Translations under genes and position numbers: made by a program
Notes under the pieces: generated by a model
Told to the model about the DNA's origin: nothing
Seen by the model: only the letters and a program-made list of their open reading frames with translations
Database searches by the model: none
Source: Triticum aestivum
Taxonomy: Eukaryota > Streptophyta > Magnoliopsida > Poales > Poaceae
DNA: 64,000 nt
Assembly: GCF_018294505.1 (NCBI RefSeq)
Contig: NC_057794.1
Location: forward strand, 196,091,201-196,155,200
Direction: 5' to 3'
Shown here: positions 22,301-34,400 of the stretch, in pieces
Layout of the letters: the number at the start of each line of letters is the position of its first letter
Position numbering within the stretch: position 1 is the first letter of the stretch

Positions 22301-23044
22301 CCTCTCCTGCATGGGGGCAATGCGGCGGCGGAGGAAATCTGCCCCGACAGCACCTACGGTGAGCCCGGCAAGCCTGAGGCGAAGAATCCTAGTGATGGCG
22401 ATCTTCAGCCTCTCGTCTTCCGGGGCCATGTTGCTCCAGTCATTGCCGCGCACTATTGGAGTTTGGCGCACTGCGGTGAAGGGCTGCGGATTCTCCTCAA
22501 TGATCCAGCACCACTCCGCTCTCCACTCCTCCCACTTGCTGCGGAGCTCACCCTCCAAGTACGCCTCTTTCTTGCCGACACTCGAGACCCAGGCAATCCC
22601 TTCGGCAAGCGGCTCTCCTCTCTCTACCCGAGGTATGAAGAAGTGACGGAAAAGAGCAACACTATGGTGGACTCCGACAAAGTTTTTGCACAAGTGTGCG
22701 AAAACTGCCATGGTCAAGACAGCATTGGGGGTGAAGTCAAGGAGGCGGAAGCCATATGTGTTCATAATATCACAGAAGAACTCCGAGAAGGGCGGGCAGA
22801 GCCTGCAATAGAAGAATAGCGGGAAGAACGGGTACCCATTTGAAGCCAACTCCGAGGCAGCGGCCGGGAGTACCCTCGTGCGCGGATGCGCACGCGTCTC
22901 CGTCGCCCAAAAGAGGTAGAAGTACTCCCTCAGCTCCTGCACGCCGAGCTGGGGGGTGAAGATCGCCCGCTCCTTCCACAGCGCCGCGAGCCGCTGCGCC
23001 TCGACCGACTTCACACCCTTTCCCTTGTCGGCTTTCAGGGCCAT
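19383..23044 (-). pseudogene. Antisense accessory gene of element A, four exons, 1,130 codons with three stops
   Basis: Minus-strand model: exon 1 23044-21462 (ATGGCCCTGAAAGCC), exon 2 21371-21223, exon 3 21138-20956, exon 4 20857-19383. Every junction has GT...AG (GTGAGT, GTAAGT, GTAATC donors; TTTTCAG, TGTGCAG, CTTCAG acceptors) and phase is kept throughout. Residues about 20-280 form a globular domain (FYCRLCPPFSEFFCDIMNTYGFRLL...) resembling the 'putative gypsy type transposon' family. An acidic tail (SSDEEEEE) follows. The third part is a long Ala/Glu/Lys coiled coil (LAKRERALGGALKEAKDAAATAEAAKKELEEKV), then a C-terminal helical region. In-frame stops are TAG 20316-20318, TGA 20304-20306 and TAG 19884-19886. 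It is transcribed towards pol. Function is unknown and I assign none. The upstream ORF extension to 23287 is unlikely to be coding because the TATA box lies inside it. Confidence 0.8.
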
Positions 23045-23206
23045 GGTGGAGGTGGTGGGGAAGGTCGACGGCGTGGTGATGCTGGTGGGAAAGGGGGGGC
23101 GGAGCGCTGCTCTCTCGGCTTCAAGAAGAAGGGGGGAGCGGCGGAGTTTGTGAAGAAGGAGTAGCAGCAACCAGCGAGGGGGAACGAACTGCCTCTGTTT
23201 CCTCTG

Positions 23207-23214
23207 CTTATAAA
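23207..23214 (-). promoter_or_regulatory. TATA box of the antisense gene in element A
   Basis: The minus strand reads CTTTATAAG about 165 bp upstream of the ATG at 23044, followed by a pyrimidine-rich leader. This fits a core promoter lying between the antisense gene and the 3' LTR. Confidence 0.6.
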
Positions 23215-23421
23215 GAGGGACGGGGCGGACGTTTCGGCCTTCCAAATAAACAACCACCCACGATCTCTCCCACGATGCCGCATTCAACGCGTGCCGTTAT
23301 GGGAGAGCGCGATGGATGCGGAGCAAGATTTGGCGTGGCCCAGCCCGCATGTGCCCGTGCCCTGTCTTGGGCCTGGCCCAACAGCGCTCGGCACCGTGTC
23401 TGGCCCAGGCCCGGGGGCTCC

Positions 23422-24395
23422 TGTCGGTGTACTAGAATAGGGGTACCCTAGTACCCCGAACTTGTGCACGGACAGTTGCAGCACCCCGCGGCAAAGGCTT
23501 GCCGGGCGAACGCCAAGATCCCCCAAGGTTCCCTTGGAGCCATCCAAGAAGAAAGTATTTAAGCGAAGGAGACAAGACCCCGGCAAGAGGAGCTTGCCGG
23601 GAAGGCCAACCAAGGCGCTCCAAGGAACTTGCCGTGACGCGCCACGCGCTCCAGCAAGGCAACAAGGCCCCGGCAAGAGGAGCTTGCTGGGAATACTAAA
23701 TAAGGTACCCCGAGGCCCGGTGAGCGATGAGCTTCTGGACCCGGCGAGATAACAATAGCGGCAAGGCGCTTGCCGCGGCAGGCGGCCACTCTGCGCCCAC
23801 GCTCCAGCGCATCCACCAACGTGTCGCTCTGAGGGCTTCTCCGGGCACGCGTGGCGGGAGGCTGTGCAGCCAGCGGTGCGCAGTGGCATGCGAAGCTGAC
23901 AAGATCGCCACCGTGGCGAACGGTGGCGCCCCTAACGGTCCTTTTCTGCACTGTTCGGGCGACTCAGACGGGCATTTAATGCCCTTGTCCCCTGCCGTCA
24001 GGGTTAGGTAGGGTGCACTGTACAAGCAACTGTATCAACTACCTCGCTTTTTACGTTTTTACCCTCCTCTGCGTTGCCACCTGTCGGTGACCCCTTTAGC
24101 GTATAAAAGGAGGCCCATGCGCAACGTAGAGGGGGTTCGGAGGTTCGGACAGTTTGCTTCGATTCATTCGTAGCCCAGAAAACATCACACTCTCTCGCTC
24201 GAGAGCAAGAACACCAGATAATACAACCAGACAAGCAGCAGTAGGAGTGTTATCTCTCCGGAGAGCTCCGAAGCTGGGTAAACTGCTCGTGTGCCTCGCT
24301 TCGATCTGCTCTTCGTGCGACCTCCGCCCCCTGCTGAACCGAAAGGGGCCCCGTCCATCGTCCCCATAGGTGTTCGTGGATCAGTTTCCCCGACA
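23422..24395 (+). repeat. Right (3') LTR of element A
   Basis: It is 974 bp with the same ends as the left LTR, about 3% diverged. It is preceded by a purine/G-rich GCCCGGGGGCTCC stretch as candidate polypurine tract. The second hairpin arm has one change (CTTGCTGGG). Confidence 0.95.
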
Positions 24396-24400
24396 GTCTA
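24396..24400. repeat. Target-site duplication, right copy (GTCTA)
   Basis: It exactly matches 11185-11189, so the element A insertion is complete and not recombined. Confidence 0.95.
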
Positions 24401-24433
24401 TTATATCCATGTTCAGCTGATCAGCATGGGAGT

Positions 24434-24878
24434 TGATAACCCACAAGTATAGGGGATCAATTGTAGCCTTTCTTGATAAGTAAGAGTGTCGAACCCAACA
24501 AGGAGCTAAAGGTAGAACAAGTATTCCCTCAAGTTCTATGGACCACCGATACAACTCTACGCATGCTTAACGTTCACTTTACCTAGAACAAGTATGAAAC
24601 TGGGAGTACTTTGTAGGTGTTGTAGGATAGGTTTGCAAGATAATAAAGAGCATGTAAATAAAAACTAGGGGTTGTTTAGATAAAGAGACAACCAAGTTAG
24701 TTTTAGTAGAGACCTTTTTGCCACAAGAAAGTTATTTGTCCCTAGGCAATCGATAACTAGACTGGTAATCATTATAGCAATTTATAAGAGGGAGAAGCAT
24801 AAGCTAACATACTTTCTCTACTTGGATCATATGCACTTATGATTGGAACTCTAGCAAACATCTGTAATTACTAAAGAT
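24434..24878 (-). repeat. Truncated LTR of an Athila-like Gypsy element
   Basis: It begins TGATAACCCACAAGTATAGGGG, matching the LTR end of element H (TGATGACCCACAAG...) for the first 60 or so bases and then differing, so it is a related family. It is cut at 24878 by the Copia LTR. The 33 bp between 24401 and 24433 are probably leftover genic flank. Confidence 0.6.
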
Positions 24879-26335
24879 TGTTTGTGCATCTAGTGCCCCT
24901 TAGTGATTTTGGTGTATTGAAGACTTATAGGTTAAGGGACTAATGTGTCTGTGAGTGTACACAGGTTCTATAAGTCTATGAGGAGTTTGATATTTACGAA
25001 GAAAGTTGACCCCTAAAAATGAATGTCTTCATTTGAAGACTTTGGTTTTGTTGAAGACTTTGAAAATTAGGAAATTGGTGTGACCTTGAAGACTTTTGTT
25101 TTTGTAGTTTCATTTTCTCTTTCTTCAGTCATAGGAAACACCATACTGTTAAAGGGGGTCGAGGTAAAACTAAGGAAACATTTTCCATGTGATGCTCATC
25201 TCAAAATCCTACACCTACCCAATCCTTTCGAGTGAAGCCATTGGAAATCTCATACAGTTTAGTCAATGTCTTCAGTGACAGAGATGAAGATCTTCTGGTC
25301 TCTCTGGCATTTGTTCTGATTGAGGATCTAGGAATTCGCCAGTGCTGATTGCCTACAGATGAGGAACATGATAGCCTTGAGGAATTTCAGAGCTCAAATT
25401 TTCGACCGTTCCTGTGCTACGCGCCAGCTACCCCAAAAATATCCTACCCACATAACGGTCGTATCATTGAGGGGCATTTATGTCTTATCATGTTGGGATA
25501 CTCCCCAGGAAATAAATAGATGCCCCTACAACCACTAGTTGGTTGGCTGCTCTGACAGAAATTGACACTTTTCACTAAGAGCATCCCATCTTCCAAGAAC
25601 TTTGAGAAAAAATCATCAGTGAAGAAAACCCAAAACCAAACACCTACAACCCAAAGTGATTGAGCATCACTGAAGAGATTGTTCCTATGCGGAACCGATG
25701 TTTGTTACCTTTGAGGACTGTGCATCCTCCAGACGGTTAGGCATCATAGTCTAGAGCATCGAATAGGAATTGTGGATCACCGAGTGACTGAGTCTGTGAA
25801 TGTTTGGAAGTCACCTGAAGACTTACCACGAGTGATTGGGCGAGGTCTGCGTGATCTTAGATCAAGGAGAATATGGTGAGGACAGTGTGTCCGGGACTGT
25901 GTGTCCTCAGGTTTAAATACCTAGCCGCTCCAGCCAGACGTACGACTATCACAGCAGTTGGAACTAGTCGACCCAATCATCTTCTTCACCAAGCTACTGG
26001 TTCTATTTCCTCAACAATTTCATTTCCTCATTCATGTGTTGGTGAAATTTAATGTTACTGTTTGAAGACTTTGACTGAAGACTTTCTCAGTTTCCTCAAT
26101 CATAATTCTTCCGTCACTTTGTCTTCAGCCTGTCCTGTTTACATGTTGCATGTGCTCTGTGTATGTTTCATTTCATCATGATGACTATGCTACTGCTTTG
26201 TTATGCAAGGACCCAAGTACTTATTCTGCTGCTTGTAGTTCGTTGCTTAGGAAATTCCTCAAGCTAAATTTCCTCTGTGATGAATTTGTAAAAATCGCCT
26301 ACTCACCCCCATCTAGTCGATACAACGTACTTTCA
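24879..26335 (+). repeat. 5' LTR of the Copia element
   Basis: It starts TGTTTGTGCATCTAG and ends ...ACTTTCA, two bases before the primer site. It is about 1.46 kb. It has frequent GAAGACTT motifs (25020-25110, 26060-26085). Confidence 0.75.
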
Positions 26336-26337
26336 AT

Positions 26338-26349
26338 TGGTATCACAGC
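26338..26349 (+). promoter_or_regulatory. Primer-binding site of the Copia element
   Basis: TGGTATCACAGC, one mismatch from the initiator-Met site TGGTATCAGAGC. Confidence 0.8.
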
Positions 26350-26401
26350 AAGGTACTCCCTTGTTTTGCGTGATTTTGGTTTAACCACCTGGAGTTTAAT
26401 T

Positions 26402-29400
26402 ATGTCGACTGCAGGCATGATCAACGTGTCAGCTGGGTGTCCTACCTTTGATGGGATAGATTGCCCCTACTGGAAGAATAAGATGTGCATGCATCTTGAT
26501 GCAATTGACAACGATCTCTATACGTTGTGGAAAATGGCATTCCCTCCATCACTCCTTCGTTGAACGCTGCTGATGTGAAGAGATTCAAGTAACTCGACTC
26601 TCAAGTGAAGAATATCATATGTGGCCATCTAAGCAAAGGATAATACGGTAGAGTGAGTGGTTTAGAGACAATGAAGCTTATCTTGGATATGCTATCCAAG
26701 GTCAACGAAGGAGTCTCAACTCAACGTGATTCTCAAGTTGACGTTCTTCGCAATCTATTCAACCGCTTCAAAAGACTCGACAATGAAAATGTTCAACAAA
26801 CCTTCAATCGCCTCACTGACATCTCAAACCTTCGATCTTCCACTGACATCAACGACCATGAGGTGGTGAAGAAATTGCTGAGATCACTTGATTCCTCATT
26901 CAATACACTTGAATTGATGATTCAAGAACATGGAGCCTACAAGTCTCTAGATCCTACTGATATCCTCGAGAGGCTAAATACGCATGAGTTCCAACTAGCT
27001 GAGAAGAGAGACCTCTACGGGCTAAGCTATGGAAGATCGCGCGCTCTAAAGGCCAAAGCAGTTTTTGAATCTGAAGGAGAAGATTCTAATAGAAACCTTG
27101 GTGATCCTGAAGAACTAAGTCGGGAGGTCATGACATGAGATTAGATTCCTCATCTCGCAATTAGAATAAGAGGACTTGCCACAAATGCAAGAAACTTGGC
27201 CACTGCATTAATGATTGTCCTCATTGGGAAAAGGAATCAAAGAAGAAGAAGCACAAGAATGATATTTCAGATGACTCAAAGAAGAAGAAGAAATCTTCAA
27301 AGTCCTCATTGTAAAAATCTTCAAAGTCTTCATTTCACAAGAAGAGTAGTTCCAAAAAGGCTCGGGCATTCATTGGCAAGGAAATGGACTCTCAGGCTGA
27401 ATCTGAGGAAAATGAGGAAGAGGAGGAATCTGAGGAGTCAGACTATGGTGTGGTGAGCCTAGCCCTCGCTACTGCTTTCTTAAGCAAGTCCATCTTCAAC
27501 ACTGAGGAAAATAACTTCCCTAACACTGCTGACGACAGCGACGATGACTACACTCCCATCTATTGCTTCATGGCAAAAGGTGCCAAGGTACTCAAATATC
27601 CCTCCTCTGAATCAAGTGAGGATGAATCTGATGAAAACCTCAAACCTAGCTATTCTGAACTTTCTAATATTGTCGTCAAACAACAAAAGGCTTTTGAAAA
27701 GGTTCAAAATCTCGTAGACAAAAGAGATGACCCGTTGGGTGAGGAAATGGATCAAACTGGTAATCTTCAGCACTACAGACTAAGTTTGATAACCTTCAGA
27801 GTCATCATAGCACTGTCTTAGCCGATCATGAGAAGCTTTCTTATGAATTTCTTCAAAGATCTTGAGAAGCTAAGGGTGAGTTATGAAGATCTTTAGAAGG
27901 AAAATGATTCATTGCTTGCTCAACAGATCAGTTCCGCCTAGGATGAATTCATTCCACCATGTTTGAAATGCATTGAACGTGAATCTGCTAATTCTGCACC
28001 TGAAAGTTCAACTGCTTCTATTACTGCAAATTGTTCAAATGTCTTTGTGGTCACAAATTCCTCATCTTAGGATACCACAAGTATCACTGATGATATTGAA
28101 GGGTTGAAGGAATTGTATGTGACAGGGATGTACAAAAGCCTCAAAGGGCATCAGGCTCTTTGTGATGTGCTGAAGAAGAAGATCCTCAACAGGAACCCTA
28201 GGAAATAGGGTATTGCCTTTGAGAGGAAACTCAATGCTGATGCGACCTGCTAGAAACTTGATCATTATCCCAAAACCTCATGGGTTGCTGCGAAAGGACC
28301 TCCCATAGATCCATCCACTTTATCTGGCTTTACTTGTGAATCTTCATACTCTTCTGATGAGTCATTTGACTCCAACTATAAACTGTTCAAAATCAGAATG
28401 GTGAAGTATTTGCTAGATATGTTGGAACTAACTGTAGGAATGGCCCCCCTATGAAGAAAATTTGGGTTCCCAAATGGTGTATTGAAAGTCTTCAGGTGAA
28501 TGTCTTCATGACACCACCTATGAAGAATAGGAACCCCAGATCAAATTCTTCATATGGACCAAAGTCCTCAAATGGATCCAAGTCCTCATATGGACCAAAT
28601 TCCTCATATGGATCAAATTCCTCACGTGGATCCAAATCCTCATATGATCATTATCGTGCTAATGCTTCTGTTTTGCAGGGCAAATCGAAGAGCTATGAAT
28701 ATGTGCATTATTCTTCAAATCATTATGTTCATAAGTCCTCAGAAAATTTCTCTGCTTACTCATATGCATACTCTAACCCCTCTTCTCTGAAACGAAGTGC
28801 ATTGGCTTCAATGCCACCATTCTCTTATGGAGCTCGCAGAATGATGAATTCTTTGCCACCCATCCAGATGTGGGTTGTGAAGAAAAGGCACTAATCTCTT
28901 ATGTAGGGTCAGGTCTCCAGATGAACTTGAACGTCTGAAGAATTAGTTGGAAACCTGAATATGCTTAAAAGGATGCAAGCTAATCATGAAGAAATGAATA
29001 CTCATTTCTCACGTCCTTATACTGCTATATCTGTTGTACTGCTTGACGAAATTCAATCTGATGAATTTGCTGTCATATTCTTCACTGATGAAGTATAGGA
29101 GTTCGTAAGATGCACTAATTCATCTACATGATGATCAACCCAAAGCTACTGAGCGGGTCCTCGACAATGGATATACAAATCACATGACCGGTGGCAAGAA
29201 CTTATTGATGGACACTGCTTTATCTGCATTGCATCTAAAGCATATCACCTACACTGACAAAGGCAAAAGCAAGGTATTGGCTCTAGGTAGGGTTGGAATC
29301 TCAAAGGATCTAAACATGGACAAAGTCATGCTTGTCGAGTCCTTAGGATTAAACCTCATGGAATCTGACAAATATCTTGCATTATGCTCATGGAATCTCA

Positions 29401-30713
29401 CAATTCCAAAGTCTTCGAAGGCTTTGGGAGAGGAGACTTGTATATTGTTGATTTCTCCGCAGGACCACATCATGCCACAAGTCTACTTGCAAATCCTTCA
29501 GAAGGCTGGTTATGCCATCAACGACTAGGTCATGCTTGCATGAGGAACTTACATACACTCGCAAAGAAGAAGCACATCATTGGCATCGAGGGTGTCAAAT
29601 TCCTCAAAGATCATCTTTGTGGGGCTTGTGAGGCTGAAAAGGTGACAAAATCCAATCATTCCTCGAAGACTATCATGTCTACTACTCGTCCTTTTGAGTT
29701 GCTTCACATGGATCTCTTTGGCCCTACTCATTATTCCACACTAACAAATGCAGCATCTCTATATGGCTTTGTTATTGTTGATGACTACTCTCGTTACACC
29801 TGGGTGCATATCATCACTTACAAAACTAAAGTGCAGGAAGTCTTCAAACGATTTTCCTCAAGGGCCTCGATGAACTTTGGTGTGAAGATCAAGCACATAT
29901 GGAGTAACAATGGGACCGAGTTCAAGAATACTTGTCTTGATGACTATCTTGATGAACTTGGTATTTCTCATGAGTTATCTGCCCCATATACTCCTTAGCA
30001 GAATGGCATCATGGTGCACAAGAACAGGACTCTTGTTGAGATGGGTTGCACTATGCTTGATGAATACAAGACGCCTCATCACTTCTGCTATGAGGCAATT
30101 AACACTGCGTGCCAAATCATCAACAGGGTATATATTCACAAATTCTTCAAGAAAATCTCATATGAACTCCTCACTGACAAGAAACCCAATGTGAGTTATT
30201 TCAAAGTCTTTGGTGCTAAATGTTGGATTAGAGATCCTCATCACAATTCTAAATTTGCACTGAAGGCACATGAAGTTTTATGTTTGGTTACAGAAAGGAC
30301 ACACACACCTACAGAGTTTTCAACACCTTTCACCACAAGGTTGTTGAAACTGTAGATGTGCAGTTTGATGAAAGTAACGGCTCGCAAAGAGAGCACGTAC
30401 CTCCTGTGCTAGCTGAAATGTCACATGAGGAATCTATCAAGTTCAAGGCTACTGATGATGTCATACCCATTGAGGAATCTGCTGAGGAAGTCATTCGAGA
30501 ACATGAAGAAAATCATACTAGTGCATCTGCAGAAAATGGCTTTGAAGAAAATGCTGAGTCCAATCAACGTCATCAACCTGCTAATCCTCGCATTGCAAAT
30601 GAAGTGCAGATCAAGCAAATCATCGACTACATCGATGCACCAGGTCCTCTCACACGCCCAAGAGCTTTACATTTCACTAACTTCTGTGTGAACTTTTATT
30701 TTGTCTCTATCAC
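26402..30713 (+). pseudogene. Copia gag-protease-integrase polyprotein, decayed and truncated
   Basis: It starts at ATG 26402 (MSTAGMINV). A gag segment follows (26653-27138, FNRLTDISNLRSS...EVVKKLLRSL), then a C-C-H-C zinc knuckle (CHKCKKLGHCINDC, 27177-27218), Lys/Ser/Glu-rich linkers, an S-Y-G repeat block (28550-28660), a protease-like region with NGYTNHMTGG near 29168, and integrase (29520-30220). Many stops and frameshifts interrupt it. The second catalytic Asp of integrase is Asn (29906-29908), a TAG stands at 29996-29998, and the position of the catalytic Glu reads VHKNRT. The frame ends in the pre-RT linker near 30713, so RT and RNase H are gone. Confidence 0.8.
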
Positions 30714-31432
30714 AACATGTGTAAGAAATTCAGAAATTTATCACATTCTAGTGAATCTCAACAATTCTGCTACTGGGCACAAAAGATTATGTTTTCTCAT
30801 AGGATCAAAGCGACTATCATCCGAATCTTCCCAAAGGCTTTACTTGGCACAAAAACTACTTCAAACACAAAAAAACAACCATAAACAGTAGCATAATTGT
30901 GTGCACACGAAAAAAACAAGAAAAATTATGATAACTATTTGGTTGCCTCCTAACAAGCGCTACTATTTTACACCCCAAGCTAGGCATAATGCATAGTTTC
31001 AAGTGTTGTCATCTTTCAAATTAATTAAATAGGTGTCCCTCATAATAGATTCATATGGTGGCTAGATTTTCTTTCTAGGTAAGTGTTCCATACCCTTCTT
31101 TAATGGAAATTGAAATTTTATATTTGCTTCTTTCATATCAATAATAGCACCTATGGTTCATAGAAAAGGCCTACCGAGTATTATGGAACAAGACGGGTTG
31201 CAATAAATATGAAGGACAATGAAATCAACGGGCACATAATTCCTATTTGGGAGAATAACAACATCATTTATTCTACCCAAAGGTTTCTTAATAGTGGAAT
31301 CTGCTAAGTGCAAGTTAAGTGAATATTCATCCATATTGGTAAGACCTAGCACTTCACATAAATATTTTGGTATTATGGAAATGTTAGCACCCAAATCACA
31401 TAAAGCATTGCACTCATAGTTTCTAATATTTC

Positions 31433-34400
31433 CCTAATAATAAAGCACGGGTTGAGTCTGTCGAGTTCACCATCGTGGCCTTTTTTCGAAAAAAGTCCCT
31501 ATTGTTTTTGCTATTCAACCCACACTCCCCGTAACAAGTCAACCCGAACCGGTACGGGGCAAGATAAAAAAACAACACAGCCACTGGCACGACTCTGCCT
31601 CCTAATCCCGTCTCCACTCTAGCGCGCCGCCAACTCCTACCCCGCTCTGCCCCACTGGCGTGCCGCCAGCCTACCTCTCATCGCCACGAGCCGCGTGACC
31701 GCGTACCATTGTCGCGCACTGCCACCCCCTACCCCGCCGGCGTGCCCCCACACCCGCAACCATCACCAGTGTCCGTACGCGCGACCTGTTACTCCATCTC
31801 CGGTCGGCTGCAGGAGGTGGCCGGCATCACGCCCCATCATCAAATCCCCTAGCTGCTCGATCTCATCCGTCGCATGCTGGCTGCCCACGGCTACTCCTCC
31901 CACCCCTGGACCTGCTCCTTCCAGTCTCCGGAGACCCACCACTTCGACGATCCACGACTGGCGCCCCACGGATGCAACTCCCCAACTCCGGTCTTCTCCG
32001 CCGGTGAAGCAACTTGTTCCTCTATACTTCCCATCCAACGAGATCCTAGCCAACGCCAGATATTTCAGTTTTAGTTTTGTCAGATTTAATTTCATCAGTT
32101 TCAGAAAATTATGTTTATTAGTTTCGTCAAAGTTTCAGTTGTGAGTTAATTTCTCGCGCACGTCGTCCACTTACTCACATCACTCACTCCTGTAGCCCAC
32201 CCCGCAGTTGTATCTGTGCACATTGACTACATGATGCACTGTTGGATCATCATGTGTATAATGCGTGTTATTGGAGAGAGTGATGTTTTGCTCTGAACTT
32301 GTGGGTGTAAATTTTTGGCATTTTCCATTGCTCTTCAATGCCTTGAAGAATAGTGAAATCTTGGCATCTTATTCATTTTGCAGGCTATGCTTTTAAATCA
32401 ATGAACATGTGCATTGTTAGTTGCTCTCACAGTCTGTTTTTAGGTAATTGGGGGACAAACATGGGCAATGAGCAGCTTATTTTGATGACAGTGCAATCAA
32501 CGACTCATATGTTCATTGATGAGTCTGCCTCTATTTTCTACTATATATATACTTGAAAATAGTAGCATTGTCTTCGCATGGTTATTCTTTGAATCAGCAA
32601 CACTGTATTAGTAGGGTCTTCATCAACAATGTACATAGTGATGCGTAACTATTAGTTTGAATTCTTTGGATGCATCAGGCATGAATGTGCAGAGAGTTGA
32701 GGCTTCGAAATTAGATAATATATCTAATGAATATGCATGTTTATTGATGGAACTATGCTCCATCTGTTTGATCAATTTGTTCGATGCATGTGCTCATTCA
32801 TGTGTTGTCATAGTGACTTGCCTATGCTCATTGTTGATCGCATAGAAGTGAGTTGGACAGAAATTGCAGTTGAGATGGAGCTTAGCAGGATGGCTAGACA
32901 GGCCCAGCTTGGTATTAGTCTTCTTCAAATTTTACATAGAAGTTTTTTCCTAGATCCAAGTACATTGTATCATTATTTTGCAGGTGTGATCCACAGAAGA
33001 GATCACATTTCCGGTTCAGTCATAAATGATTATATTTTATTTACTCATGCTCATACTAAATTTTAAAAGGATCAATCCACAAGATTATCTGATCCTTGGT
33101 TTGTTTTTGAATTATCTCCACATGTTCTATCAAGGATCATTTTGTCGCATATGGAAATGACAAGCAATTTTCTTACCAGAATTATCATAATTGTAAGGTC
33201 GATCACCCATCGGTTCTGCACTTCACTATAAGTAATTTGTACCATATGAGACCAAATTTATTGTGTTAGTTTCATACAATTTTTTGTTCTACGATAAATG
33301 GAGGTTGTCATTGTCTTCTGTTTGAACGTGTGGGTAATTTGGATGCTTCATTGCAACCATTTTTTGGCTTGATATTTATCTGTTTAGAAACGAAGTAAAC
33401 CTATAGTTTAAGATGACGCTCGCCTACACCTATTTCGGCCTGGAGGTGAAGTGATTTGGTTTGATTGTTTTCTTGTGGATTTAACTCATACTAATGGCGA
33501 TTCTCTCATTGAGTAATTTTTATGGGGTTAGCTAGCTACTAGCTTTTATCAAGCAGATCATCCCCACATTACTCTGAACTTTTTATCATTGGATTTGATA
33601 GCCTATAGTGTTGTTTGTAAACGTGGTTTTAATTTTTACTTTCAAAGTTATCGGAAAAAATTATACAGACAAGATGCTATGTTTAACCAGTTTCCTGTCT
33701 ATCATCTTTCGAGTTATAATAATGGGGTCATATTTATTTAGGGCCGATGTAGTCATGTGAATAACTATGAGTCGGATCAAAATAACATGAATCAAGATGA
33801 TGAATTTCAGTTCTATTCTTTCTTTTTCAACTGTGTTTTTGTACTTATGGTATGTAATTAAGGCTATGCTACTTACTATAGAATCTTATAGCTAGTAAAT
33901 TTTTACTCTTCTAAAGTAGTAAGGATGCCAAGTGTTCTTTTATTGTTGTTGTTCCAGTTTTTTGGTTATAGGTATATCATTCAAATATTATCAATATAAA
34001 AATATACACTTAAGGAGAGCCAGAGAGACAACATGGTGGCCAATGAGGGGAGTGTCATCATGAGAGATACACCCGACCAGTCCACAATCACGTTGGGAGA
34101 TGCTGCCGACATCGGTGGGCGAGCAGTGGTGGCAGTCTTGTCGTGAGATGCGTGGTAGATTTCCTCAACTCCTTTCTTTGTGTAAGACCTCAAAGCCAAG
34201 TAATTCCCATTTTTTTCTCTATTTGTTCCATTTGATAAATTGTTTGGTCTCACACTAAATTTACTACATGGTATATTCTCAATTTGTTATGGCGAGGTTC
34301 CTCAAGATGGCGCCGGATTTCTAGCAGGATATACACGCTGATTGTGGCCGAGAATAAGATTACTACGCCTATACATTTGTATGTTGTGATCAAAGGTAAG

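Larger units (their letters stand above)
11190..24395 (+). mobile_element. Complete Tat-lineage Gypsy retrotransposon (element A)
   Basis: It is 13.2 kb with two LTRs of identical length (974 bp), a perfect 5-bp target duplication, gag-protease, pol (RT, RNase H, second RNase H, integrase) on the plus strand and a multi-exon gene on the minus strand between pol and the 3' LTR. By eye the LTRs differ at about 30 of 974 sites, mostly transitions. With a grass LTR rate near 1.3e-8 per site per year this suggests about 1.2 million years. The long internal region, dual RNase H and antisense extra gene are Tat-lineage features. It inserted just downstream of the F-box pseudogene. Confidence 0.95.
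24879..30713 (+). mobile_element. Copia retrotransposon (SIRE/Maximus-like), 3' half missing
   Basis: It has a 5' LTR 24879-26335, initiator-Met primer site, gag, zinc knuckle, protease region and integrase. The sequence stops near 30713 before RT and there is no 3' LTR. The order integrase-before-RT and the protein text (RLGH..., FDLLHMDLFGP-like, NNGTEF) mark it as Copia. It inserted in the LTR fragment ending at 24878 (candidate duplication AAGAT). Confidence 0.8.

Noticed and set aside
23044..23287. Upstream extension of element A's antisense ORF to an ATG at 23287
   Set aside because: The TATA box lies within it and the translation has no similarity to the domain; ATG 23044 fits the leader and promoter better.
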